A stretch of DNA of 64,000 nucleotides from NCBI GenBank assembly GCA_030645475.1, contig JAUSMA010000067.1:62001-126000 (forward strand), written 5' to 3'. The translations under genes were made by a program, and so were the position numbers. Under the pieces are notes generated by a model. It saw only the letters and a program-made list of their open reading frames with translations. It was not told the origin of the DNA and did no database searches. Below are positions 15,410 to 22,211 of this stretch, piece by piece. Every line of letters starts with the position of its first letter. Position 1 is the stretch's first letter. Origin of the DNA: Nitrospirota bacterium. GTDB lineage: Bacteria; Nitrospirota; Nitrospiria; Nitrospirales; Nitrospiraceae.

Positions 15410-17280
15410 TCCCCATTCACCGCGGCCAAAACGCGCCGGCCATAACGCTCCGCCTTCAGATCGCCGATGCCGGGAACCTCCAACAGCGCGGCCGGCGTCG
15501 CAGGCTTGTAACTGGCAATCGCTTTCAATGTCTTGTCATGAAAAATGATGAAGGGCGCGACGTTCTCTTCTTCGGCCAGCTCCGTGCGGAGTTGCCGGAG
15601 CCGTTCAAAGATCTGTTGATCTGCCGGCGAGGCTCCCAGTGCCACGATCGGCACAGATGTATCGCGGGACGGCTTCTTCAACGGCGACTCGCGCGGGTGC
15701 TCCTCCACACTCTTCAAGAGCACAACACCGGTCCCTCGCAGAATCTCCTGCCCTCGACCAGTCAGATCGATGGTGGGGTACTCTGCGCCTTCAACCTGGA
15801 GATAGCCGGAATCGATCAGACCCTTCACAAGCCCGGTCACGGATGGCTTCGAGAGCGCACGACAAGTCCCGTACATTGGGCAGGCTTCTCCGCCAAATGC
15901 CAACAGGGCTTTCGAACGGCTGCCACGGAGGATCTCGACGATACGGCTCACCCCGAAGCGTCCCCCACACCAGGACACGGTCTCCAGAACGGCCTTTGCA
16001 GAAGCGGCATCGTCACGGGACACCTCTCTGCTGAGTTGCCTCACCGGAACCTCGCAGCGATCGCAGAGGCTACAGGGGCCCAAGGCCCGCTCGGCTTCAT
16101 CGCTGAAGTAGTCGAGAATCGCGAGTTGCCGGCAGGTCGGCACGGACACATAGCCCAGCATTTCTTGAAGTAACGTTCTCATCCGCGCGGCGCGGTCCGA
16201 GCCTTCAGAGTCCTTTGCCGCCAGCTGAATGAAATATTCCTGCGTGGCCAGATCCCGTTCATGGAACAGCAGCACACAGGAAGCGGGCTGTCCGTCGCGG
16301 CCGGCCCGCCCGACCTCCTGGTAATAGGCCTCGACACTTCCCGGAATGTCGAAATGGACGACCAGCCGAACATCCGACTTATCGATGCCCATACCGAAGG
16401 CGTTCGTCGCAGCGAGAATCCTGACGGTTCCCCGGCGAAAGTCGTCATGCACAAGCCGCCGCTCCTCATCGGATAGACCTGCATGGTAGTAGGCCACCGA
16501 TTGCTGAGACTGCCCCAACCATTCCGCCACTTCTTCGACAGCCCGGCGCGTGGCGCAATAGACCAGGATCGTGCCTTTCTCCCTCTCGCGAACCAGACGC
16601 TCCAAGATTGCCAGCTTCTCCTGGCGCGACTGACAGGGACGAACGGACAGGGCGAGATTTGGCCGCCGAAAGCCTGAGACCAATCGAAGCGGATCGCGGA
16701 GCGACAGCCGTTTGCACAGATCGACTTGCACTCGGGTGGTGGCGGTGGCCGTCAAGGCGAGGCAGGGAGGATTGGTCAGTTCCTGGCGGAGGCGGCCGAT
16801 TTTGAGATAGTCCGGCCTGAAGTCGTGGCCCCACTGAGAGATACAATGCGCTTCGTCGACTACCAGCAACGAGACCCAGAGGGTACGCAAGAGCTGGAGA
16901 AACCCCTCATGCTGCATCCGTTCAGGTGCCAGATAGAGCAACTGCAGCCGCTTCTGATTGAGGTCTTGAATCACGCGGTGCTTTTCAGATCCGGTGAGTC
17001 CCGAGTGAAACGCCGCCGCCCTGATCCCTCGCTGCTTTAAGCTGGCCACCTGATCTTGCATGAGGGCGATCAGCGGAGAAATCACCAGGGTCAATCCCGG
17101 CAGGAGGGTCGCCGGCAATTGATAACAGAGCGATTTCCCCTGCCCCGTCGGCATGACCGTCATCGCGTCTCGCCCAGCCAGCACGGCGCGAATGACCTCC
17201 TCCTGGCCAGGCCGAAACGTCGCAAAGCCGAACTGTTCGCTGAGCTGTCGAGTCAGATCATCCACGGTAAGGTTATTCAA
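15403..17280 (-). CDS. recQ: ATP-dependent DNA helicase RecQ
   Basis: The 625-residue product has the SF2 helicase motifs FRPGQEEVI, MPTGQGKSLCYQLPA (Walker A), VDEAHCISQWGHDFRPDY (motif II and RecQ aromatic loop) and AFGMGIDKSDVR. A zinc-binding RQC region follows (CRQLAILDYF and CSLCDRC), and a C-terminal HRDC domain ends near LLEVPGIGDLKAERYG. RecQ unwinds recombination intermediates with 3' to 5' polarity. The start is a TTG at 17280 without a clear ribosome binding site; a GTG at 17265 is an alternative. The gene ends inside a repeat arm next to the DUF559 gene. Confidence 0.93.
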   Translation of the reverse strand: MNNLTVDDLTRQLSEQFGFATFRPGQEEVIRAVLAGRDAMTVMPTGQGKSLCYQLPATLLPGLTLVISPLIALMQDQVASLKQRGIRAAAFHSGLTGSEKHRVIQDLNQKRLQLLYLAPERMQHEGFLQLLRTLWVSLLVVDEAHCISQWGHDFRPDYLKIGRLRQELTNPPCLALTATATTRVQVDLCKRLSLRDPLRLVSGFRRPNLALSVRPCQSRQEKLAILERLVREREKGTILVYCATRRAVEEVAEWLGQSQQSVAYYHAGLSDEERRLVHDDFRRGTVRILAATNAFGMGIDKSDVRLVVHFDIPGSVEAYYQEVGRAGRDGQPASCVLLFHERDLATQEYFIQLAAKDSEGSDRAARMRTLLQEMLGYVSVPTCRQLAILDYFSDEAERALGPCSLCDRCEVPVRQLSREVSRDDAASAKAVLETVSWCGGRFGVSRIVEILRGSRSKALLAFGGEACPMYGTCRALSKPSVTGLVKGLIDSGYLQVEGAEYPTIDLTGRGQEILRGTGVVLLKSVEEHPRESPLKKPSRDTSVPIVALGASPADQQIFERLRQLRTELAEEENVAPFIIFHDKTLKAIASYKPATPAALLEVPGIGDLKAERYGRRVLAAVNGDN

Positions 17281-17363
17281 AAAATTGGAGGTGGCGATGA
17301 GTGAGCTAGCGAGCTGAGTATAGAGGACTGACAGACGGTGGGCAAGCCGGAGCTCGGGCCTCT

Positions 17364-17432
17364 AGCCATCAGCTCTCAGCAGTCAGCAATCAGCTGATGA
17401 GGGAAAATACTTCAGAGGCTGAACGCTGACGG
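17364..17432. repeat. inverted heptamer-repeat hairpin, AGCNNTC type
   Basis: Five 7-base units (AGCCATC, AGCTCTC, AGCAGTC, AGCAATC, AGCTGAT) run from 17364 to 17398, followed by a short spacer and an inverse arm at about 17413-17432 (GGCTGAACGCTGACGG). It lies upstream of recQ. A further array of four AGCNNTC-type units is at 17581-17608. Confidence 0.7.
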
Positions 17433-17460
17433 ACAGGGGGCTATCTGCTGTGAACTATTT

Positions 17461-17608
17461 CTCCCTTTATAAGGGGAGGCAGAAGGGGTAGCGCCTCTGC
17501 GCTCAATCAATCCTTGGTCGTAACAGTCGAATGAGGAGCGACCTCCCCTTGCCCCTCCTTACGAAGGAGGGGGAGAAGAAAGCGCTTAGCCTTCAGCTGT
17601 CAGCTTCT
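17461..17608. mobile_element. gene-less copy of the DUF559-associated palindrome element (1)
   Basis: The left palindrome at 17461-17479 (CTCCCTTT..AAGGGGAGG) and the right palindrome CCCCTCCTT-ACG-AAGGAGGGG at 17552-17572 match the two ends of the DUF559 element, with the same flanking words GGGGTAG on the left and GAGCGACCTCCCC on the right. Only about 70 bp separates the ends, and no DUF559 remnant is visible. After it come heptamer units to 17608, then AATAGATTTCGGAGAATGAG at 17613, which is also found after the third copy. Confidence 0.7.
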
Positions 17609-17660
17609 ACAGGAATAGATTTCGGAGAATGAGAGGAGGACCAACGAATGGCGAAACACA

Positions 17661-18056
17661 TTATCGCGCGGCCAACGTGGAAAACTGGTCCGAGTGCAGG
17701 AGCCGCTCATCGGCTGTCAGGAGCGTCAATCCGTACACAGCGGCAGTTGCAGCAAGAAACCGATCGGCTGGATCTTGATGAGACAGATCGATGTGCCGAC
17801 TCATCAATGCAACGGCATGGGTAAGAGGAGCTTCCCGAAATGGAATCGTATCCAGCAGACGCTGAATCCATGCAGCCGGGTCAGGTTGAAGTTGAATACG
17901 CTTCTTCTCCGCCAACAGATGCACTTCCCAGAGTGTGATGGGGGACAGCCAGAGCTCGTTGTGGAGGTTTTCCAACTCGGTTCTTATCTCTGACGAAAGT
18001 TGATCCGGGTCGAGCACGCTCCAGAGCAGAACGTGGGTATCGAGCAGAAGCTTCAC
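17661..18056 (-). CDS. PIN-domain toxin (VapC family)
   Basis: The product (about 131 aa) has the PIN-domain acidic residues in order: LLLDTHVLLW at the N-terminus, SPITLWEVHLL in the first third, and DPADRFLAATA plus LLTADERLL near the C-terminus. PIN toxins of the VapC type are Mg-dependent RNases that cleave tRNA or rRNA. The start is a GTG at 18056 overlapping the antitoxin stop by four bases (GTGA), giving coupled translation. An in-frame ATG at 18074 would lie inside the antitoxin gene and is less likely. The pair is bracketed by two gene-less palindrome elements. Confidence 0.88.
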   Translation of the reverse strand: MKLLLDTHVLLWSVLDPDQLSSEIRTELENLHNELWLSPITLWEVHLLAEKKRIQLQPDPAAWIQRLLDTIPFREAPLTHAVALMSRHIDLSHQDPADRFLAATAAVYGLTLLTADERLLHSDQFSTLAAR

Positions 18057-18322
18057 GCGCGAAGGGCTTCCCATTTCTCAGGGCTGGAGATGGGATTGAT
18101 AATGTCACCAGTGATGGCACCGGAACTGGAGAGCGAGCCCAGCCATGACTGTGGCATCGATGAGGGAGGGGGTGGCCCCACCTGCGCGATAGGCTCACCC
18201 TTGCGAAGGACCAGAATAGGTTTTTTCGTTCGGTTGACTTTGGCAAGAATAGCCAAACAGGTCGCCTTGAAATGAGAAATCGAGACTTCTTCCATCTCAG
18301 TATGTTTGCGCACTTTACTCAT
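18053..18322 (-). CDS. Phd/YefM-type antitoxin for the PIN toxin
   Basis: The 89-residue product contains the Phd-type N-terminal DNA-binding half (VSISHFKATCLAILAKVN, then RTKKPILVLRKGEPIAQV) and a Pro/Ser-rich C-terminal tail that would bind the toxin. In this antitoxin family the N-terminus represses the operon and the C-terminus neutralises the toxin. It overlaps the toxin gene by four bases. Two direct TTGACCATRGT repeats lie upstream and are the probable operator. The -10 box is so close that the mRNA may be leaderless. Confidence 0.87.
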   Translation of the reverse strand: MSKVRKHTEMEEVSISHFKATCLAILAKVNRTKKPILVLRKGEPIAQVGPPPPSSMPQSWLGSLSSSGAITGDIINPISSPEKWEALRA

Positions 18323-18328
18323 ACTGAA

Positions 18329-18357
18329 ACCATACCATGGTCAATGACTATGGTCAA
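18329..18357 (-). promoter_or_regulatory. promoter and operator of the Phd-PIN module
   Basis: On the minus strand, TTGACC at 18357-18352 and TATGGT at 18334-18329 are separated by 17 bases, a good sigma-70 pair. The expected transcript start falls at about the A of the ATG at 18322, suggesting leaderless translation. Two copies of TTGACCATRGT span the -35 and spacer and are likely the antitoxin-binding sites. Confidence 0.6.
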
Positions 18358-18384
18358 CGACACAAGCGACGGCTACGATCTATG

Positions 18385-18498
18385 CCTCCCCTTTTTAAGG
18401 GGAGGTCAGGAAGGGTAGAGTCTCTGCCCTCGCCAGATACGCCGGTCGTTGCAGCCCGATAGAAGCGCCTCCCCTAACCCCTCCTCACGAAGGAGGGG
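18385..18498. mobile_element. gene-less copy of the DUF559-associated palindrome element (2)
   Basis: CCTCCCCTTT..AAGGGGAGG at 18385-18405 and CCCCTCCT..AGGAGGGG at 18478-18498 repeat the two ends of the DUF559 element. The inner words GGGTAGAG..CTCTGCCCTC and CCTCCCCTAACCCC are conserved as well. It is followed by AGCTATCAGC at about 18512 and by AATAGATTTCGGAGAATGAG at 18532, shared with copy 1. Copies 1 and 2 lie in the same orientation on either side of the toxin-antitoxin pair. Confidence 0.7.
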
Positions 18499-18575
18499 GG
18501 AAGAATGAGCACAGCTATCAGCTTTCCAAGAAATAGATTTCGGAGAATGAGAGGAAGACACTCGGAATGTTCCCA

Positions 18576-18776
18576 TCAGACTAGGACCTCGACGCTCTGG
18601 TCCAAAGCCAGCTCCGCCTTGCCCTCCATGGTTTCCAGCCAGCCCGCAACGGCCTCCTTTACATTGGCCAGAGCTTCTTCATGATTCTTGCCTTGAGACA
18701 AGCAGCCAGGCAAGGCGGGTACTTCTGCCACAAAATATCCGGCTTCATCCTGCTCAATCAGTACGTGGAGCTTCAT
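18576..18776 (-). CDS. HicB-family antitoxin-like protein without HicA partner
   Basis: The 66-residue product MKLHVLIEQDEAGYFVAEV.. continues with PALPGCLSQGKNHEEALANV and ends ALDQSVEVLV: the partial RNase-H fold of HicB antitoxins. The ATG at 18776 follows AGGAG by eight bases; the longer upstream frame has no site. HicB normally sits beside a hicA double-stranded-RNA-binding toxin, but neither flank here contains one; the downstream side is occupied by the palindrome element. It may be an orphan or the remnant of a broken module, or a member of the HicB-like solo proteins. Confidence 0.8.
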   Translation of the reverse strand: MKLHVLIEQDEAGYFVAEVPALPGCLSQGKNHEEALANVKEAVAGWLETMEGKAELALDQSVEVLV

Positions 18777-18894
18777 CGCAATTTCTCCTATTGCCCAGGC
18801 AAGCCAGCGGACGCGTGATGGGTGCAAGTGTGCTGCATGGATTGGACAGTGACAAGCTCTCCTCCATACCGACTGACAGCCATCAACAACACAA

Positions 18895-18937
18895 AAAGAA
18901 GCCCCGCTGGGGATCTCCCAGCGGGGCTTTCTTTTTT
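18895..18937 (-). terminator. strong Rho-independent terminator after the porin gene
   Basis: An 11-bp GC-rich perfect stem (GCCCCGCTGGG at 18901-18911 and its complement at 18917-18927) is flanked by AAAGAA on the left and TTTCTTTTTT on the right. It would terminate transcripts on both strands. It lies 50 bp beyond the porin stop and before the HicB gene. Confidence 0.85.
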
Positions 18938-18989
18938 CGCAAGAGCCGAGAGATCCTCTCAACCCTTGCTTATATTTCTTCGCTTCTTC

Positions 18990-20660
18990 TTAGAAATTCA
19001 TCCAAAGCTGGACATAGGCCCAATCTTGGTTGCTGCTGGTACCCAGGTTCTCCCGGATATAGCTGCCGGCAAACAGGTGGCCATAGGCCGCCTGGAAGGC
19101 CAACTTGCCATCCATGAACATATGGGTCCAAGCCACATCCAATTCGTCGCCGATGTGCTTCTTGGTGTTGCCGTTCTTCGAGAAGACATAGACGCCCTGT
19201 GAACCACGGTACCAGTTGTCCTGGCTATTCGCCAAGTTCAAGCTGGTGGCCCAGACTTCAATGTGGTCGTCCTTGGTCGGCCTGGCTTGGAAGTTCACCG
19301 AAGGGCTCATCATGTTCTTCCAGGCCTGGACATCCATGTACCCCATGTGGATGTGGTTGGTCGGGAACATATTTTCAAACGTGTTCGCCGTCTTACAGCC
19401 GGTTGCCGTGGAGCCAGCGATCGTACAATTTGCGCGACCATCGCCTGAGGCATAGTCGAAGTTGAAGGCCAACCGTGGCTTCCAGGATGACTGGTAATGG
19501 GTGTAGCCGATCCAGTTTCTGGTTGCCCAGGCGCTGATGCTCAGATTCTTCTGATTACCCAACGAAGCTGCGGTTGCATTCTGACCACCCGAGTCACCCA
19601 TTTGTCCGAACTGGTAGGTGATTTCATTGATGGCGTCGAAGTTGCCCTTGCGCATTTCGATCCGGTTACCCACGCTGTGGCGGGTCTGGTTCGAGTGCTT
19701 ATTCGTGCCCAACCCTTGAGCTTGGTTGGTCCCGTTCGGGGTGGCGTTCTTATACATGAAATAGTAGGGCTCGATCAGGAAGCCCGGCACCGACTTGATC
19801 TGGTTGTAGAAAATCAACATGTCGGCATCGGAAGTGGCGCCAGTTTGCCCCACTGCGCCGCCCGTCACGTTGCCTCCAACACTGCCGACTGGAGCACCCT
19901 GCGCCAAATCACCTTCTTGCGTCCGGAACCATCCGAGGTAGCTGTCAAAGGCCTTGGTGCTGTATTGCAACATCACACCGTCATGGGAGAATCCTGTATT
20001 GGCCCAATCGAAGTGGCCGAACAAAGAATGGTTTCCGAAGACGATATATTGACGACCGGCCTTCACGCTCAGTCCTTGAATGCCCGCAAAGTTCCGCACC
20101 AACATATAGGCAGCCCGGACGCCCAAGCGGCCTTGGTTGCCAGTCGCCGTGGAGCCAAAAGCACCGTTATGGTTCAACGCATCTCCGCCCACACCGGTGT
20201 TGGCGCCCCAGACGGCTGAGTCGATGATTTCCATGTAGAAATTCACGTCCGGCGAGAGGTCGTAGCCGATGCCCAAGCGGGTCATCTGTTGGACGTAAAA
20301 GTCATTGGCAGATTTACCAAGATTTGCTTTTCCATTCAGCGCGTTACAAGCACCACCCGATGGGCTGCCGCCGCCGAAGCAAACGCCGTTCCGCATTTCA
20401 GGTCTGACGCGGAGGTCGGCACGAATCCAGAAGTTCTTAAGATCGAAGTTCTTGCCGATCTTCGGATCGTAGAGTTCGTAGGCTTCCTTCTGCGGAATTG
20501 CGCGAGGAATGGCCGGGACGTTGGTGATCTTCTCACCCTCCGGCAATTCAAACGCGGCTTGCGCCGGGGCTGTCCCGAACGACAGGCCCGCAGCCATGAC
20601 GGCCGCACTGAAGAAGGTGGCCATACCGGCCCACCCCATTCGTCTTTGGATACTTTGCAT
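18990..20660 (-). CDS. alginate-export-family outer-membrane porin
   Basis: The product (about 556 aa) has a long signal peptide (MQSIQRRMGWAGMATFFSAA.. with cleavage near AQA) and a beta-barrel body with many Gly/Asn/Trp-rich strands. It ends in QLWMNF, with the terminal Phe needed for barrel insertion. Segments such as LRVRPEMRNGV, VKAGRQYIVFGNHSLFG and WATRNWIGYTHYQ are typical of the alginate_exp/AlgE-like porins abundant in Nitrospira; the natural substrate is unknown. GGAGGA lies six bases before the ATG at 20660. A strong terminator follows. It is probably highly expressed, judging by the good ribosome site and terminator. Confidence 0.85.
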   Translation of the reverse strand: MQSIQRRMGWAGMATFFSAAVMAAGLSFGTAPAQAAFELPEGEKITNVPAIPRAIPQKEAYELYDPKIGKNFDLKNFWIRADLRVRPEMRNGVCFGGGSPSGGACNALNGKANLGKSANDFYVQQMTRLGIGYDLSPDVNFYMEIIDSAVWGANTGVGGDALNHNGAFGSTATGNQGRLGVRAAYMLVRNFAGIQGLSVKAGRQYIVFGNHSLFGHFDWANTGFSHDGVMLQYSTKAFDSYLGWFRTQEGDLAQGAPVGSVGGNVTGGAVGQTGATSDADMLIFYNQIKSVPGFLIEPYYFMYKNATPNGTNQAQGLGTNKHSNQTRHSVGNRIEMRKGNFDAINEITYQFGQMGDSGGQNATAASLGNQKNLSISAWATRNWIGYTHYQSSWKPRLAFNFDYASGDGRANCTIAGSTATGCKTANTFENMFPTNHIHMGYMDVQAWKNMMSPSVNFQARPTKDDHIEVWATSLNLANSQDNWYRGSQGVYVFSKNGNTKKHIGDELDVAWTHMFMDGKLAFQAAYGHLFAGSYIRENLGTSSNQDWAYVQLWMNF

Positions 20661-20923
20661 AAGCGTTCCTCCTGTGAATTGGATAACAGCCGCCACCGGT
20701 GCACGTTCCGGCGCTGCGCTGCCGACTTGACATCCAACTGCATGCACGGTCATGACTCGCTCTCTTTGATTCCTGCTCTGCGGAGAACCGAGACCCCGTT
20801 GTGCCAACGGCGTCTCTTCCTCCCTTAACCACTACCAACTTGCCCGAACCGACTTGATCTGACAAACAATTTTAGGTTTTTGACGCGCAGCCCATCGGCT
20901 CGGCTCGCCTTTCCCGCCGCCTG

Positions 20924-21223
20924 TTAGGCCTGGCCCGACTGGCTGATGGACTTGGCTCCGTCCTCTGCCTGTTTACCGGCTGCGTTGATCTGCTCCTCGG
21001 CGTCTTTGATCGAGGATTGAAAGTCCTGCTCGACCATCTTCACTTCCTGCTGGATCATATTGATTTCCGGCTCGACCGACTTTCTGAGATCTTCCGCCGT
21101 TTCCTTGAAGCCCTTGACCGCTTTGCCAATCTGCCGACCGACTTCAGGCAACTGCTTGGGGCCGAACAGCAAGAACCCGATCACCAAAATGATGAGAATT
21201 TCGCCGGCGCCGAGTCCAAACAT
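20924..21223 (-). CDS. TatA/TatB-like twin-arginine translocase subunit (second copy)
   Basis: The 99-residue product begins MFGLGAGEILIILVIGFLLF, a single membrane helix followed by GPKQLPEVGRQIGKAVKGFK (the amphipathic Tat helix) and a long acidic coiled-coil tail. The FGPKxLP motif defines TatA/B/E proteins, which build the membrane pore for folded substrates. The longer tail could indicate a TatB-like role. It is separated from the upstream tatA by an inverted heptamer repeat. No tatC is visible in the window. Confidence 0.88.
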   Translation of the reverse strand: MFGLGAGEILIILVIGFLLFGPKQLPEVGRQIGKAVKGFKETAEDLRKSVEPEINMIQQEVKMVEQDFQSSIKDAEEQINAAGKQAEDGAKSISQSGQA

Positions 21224-21235
21224 AGTTGAAACCTT

Positions 21236-21320
21236 GGCAAGGGGTGAGTGGCGAGAGGAGAGGGGTACCGGTTCTGAGATCTTTTTCCACTAGCCTCTTG
21301 CCTCTAGCCTCTGGCCCATT
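21236..21320. repeat. inverted heptamer-repeat hairpin between two tatA genes
   Basis: The left arm at 21236-21263 consists of units GGCAAGG, GGTGAGT, GGCGAGA, GGAGAGG. The right arm at 21293-21320 consists of GCCTCTT, GCCTCTA, GCCTCTG, GCCCATT. They are inverted copies around a 29-base spacer. The RNA hairpin would lie just upstream of the second tatA gene. Confidence 0.7.
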
Positions 21321-21325
21321 CGTTG

Positions 21326-21595
21326 TTAGCCTTGCTTGACCTGCTGCGCTACTTCAACCGGTGCCGCGGCCTGCGGAGCGGCCTGCGTTTGTGCGATCTG
21401 CGTCGGCGCCATGTCTGGCGCATCGGACGGAGGAGGCGTCACGTCGATGGCATCGGCCTCGTTGACGCTCTTCTTAAATCCCTTAATCGCCTTCCCGAGC
21501 CCTTCACCCAACTGCGGAATCTTGCCGGCGCCGAAAATGATCAACACGATGATCAGAATCAGCACCAATTCCATCCATCCAAATGATCCAAACAT
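21326..21595 (-). CDS. tatA: TatA twin-arginine translocase subunit
   Basis: The 89-residue product starts MFGSFGWMELVLILIIVLII and continues FGAGKIPQLGEGLGKAIKGFK, the classic TatA transmembrane helix plus amphipathic helix, then an Ala/Pro/Gln-rich tail. TatA forms the size-adaptive channel of the Tat export pathway. The start is taken at the ATG 21595; a TTG three bases earlier is possible. A second tatA-like gene follows 100 bp downstream. Confidence 0.92.
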   Translation of the reverse strand: MFGSFGWMELVLILIIVLIIFGAGKIPQLGEGLGKAIKGFKKSVNEADAIDVTPPPSDAPDMAPTQIAQTQAAPQAAAPVEVAQQVKQG

Positions 21596-21822
21596 CAATG
21601 ACTCGCTTTCTCGTTATGTCCCACTCAGGCCCTCCGGCGTTAGACCGCTCGAAAGGTGGGCATTATTCCCCAAACGGGGGGAAGGCTATAGAAGAACAAA
21701 GAATTAGTCAAGCAGAAATTCGGCAATAGAGCGATTGTACCCTGACCCTCTGCGGAGAAACGTCTCCGGGCTGCCGGAAATCCAAGGGCCCACATCTCTA
21801 AGACAGCAGGACACAACTTCAC

Positions 21823-22009
21823 AGGATGCTCAAAAAGTTCGTCCAGCAAGGCCGCAACGAGTGAAGGCCTGAGGCGTACCCTTGGGGGCGCACGGTGCGA
21901 CGAATAAGGAGCACCAAGTTTGTGCGCGCCGCCGAGTGGTGAGGCAGCCGGGTCCCCGTTGAAGGGCTGAACGATGCGAGAACGATGCTGGCGGATTTTT
22001 CCAGCCTCT
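21823..22009 (+). mobile_element. MITE-like element, copy C (expanded, about 187 bp)
   Basis: The left half AGGATGCTCAAAAAGTTCGT.. and AAGGCCGCAACGAG match copies A and B. The centre is expanded by about 70 bp that contain their own inverted words GGCGCAC and GTGCGCGCC. The right end TTTTTCCAGCCTCTTG is degenerate relative to copy A. It is best read as an old or composite copy of the same family. Confidence 0.65.
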
Positions 22010-22015
22010 TGCCAG

Positions 22016-22203
22016 CCCACATTATTCATGAGCGCTTCTACTGCAAGCGCCGATTCGCTGCTGCGACAAGCCTGGCGGCGGGCGGGCTCGCCCCTCAGTC
22101 CTTCGACATACTATTCAAATATGCCTCAGGTCTTCGGGCCTCCGCGCGCCCGTCTCGCGACGCGGCTCGGCGCTTTCGTGACGAACCGTCATGAATAATG
22201 CGG
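22016..22203. mobile_element. unrelated inverted-repeat element with ATTATTCATGA ends (188 bp)
   Basis: CCCACATTATTCATGA near 22016-22031 is inverted at 22189-22203 (TCATGAATAATGCGGG) with a single mismatch. The interior is GC-rich, holds the inverted words AGCGC.. and GCGCT.., and has no open frame. The right end reaches to within 8 bp of the methyltransferase stop. It probably is a non-autonomous transposon of a different family from the neighbouring copy C. Confidence 0.7.
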
Positions 22204-22211
22204 GCTAAGAA

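Larger units (their letters stand above)
21596..22211. other. 616-bp intergenic stretch filled by two repeat elements
   Basis: No protein gene is supported here. It holds the tatA promoter region at the left, a MITE-like copy (21823-22009) and a second inverted-repeat element (22016-22203) that abuts the end of the methyltransferase gene. Confidence 0.6.
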
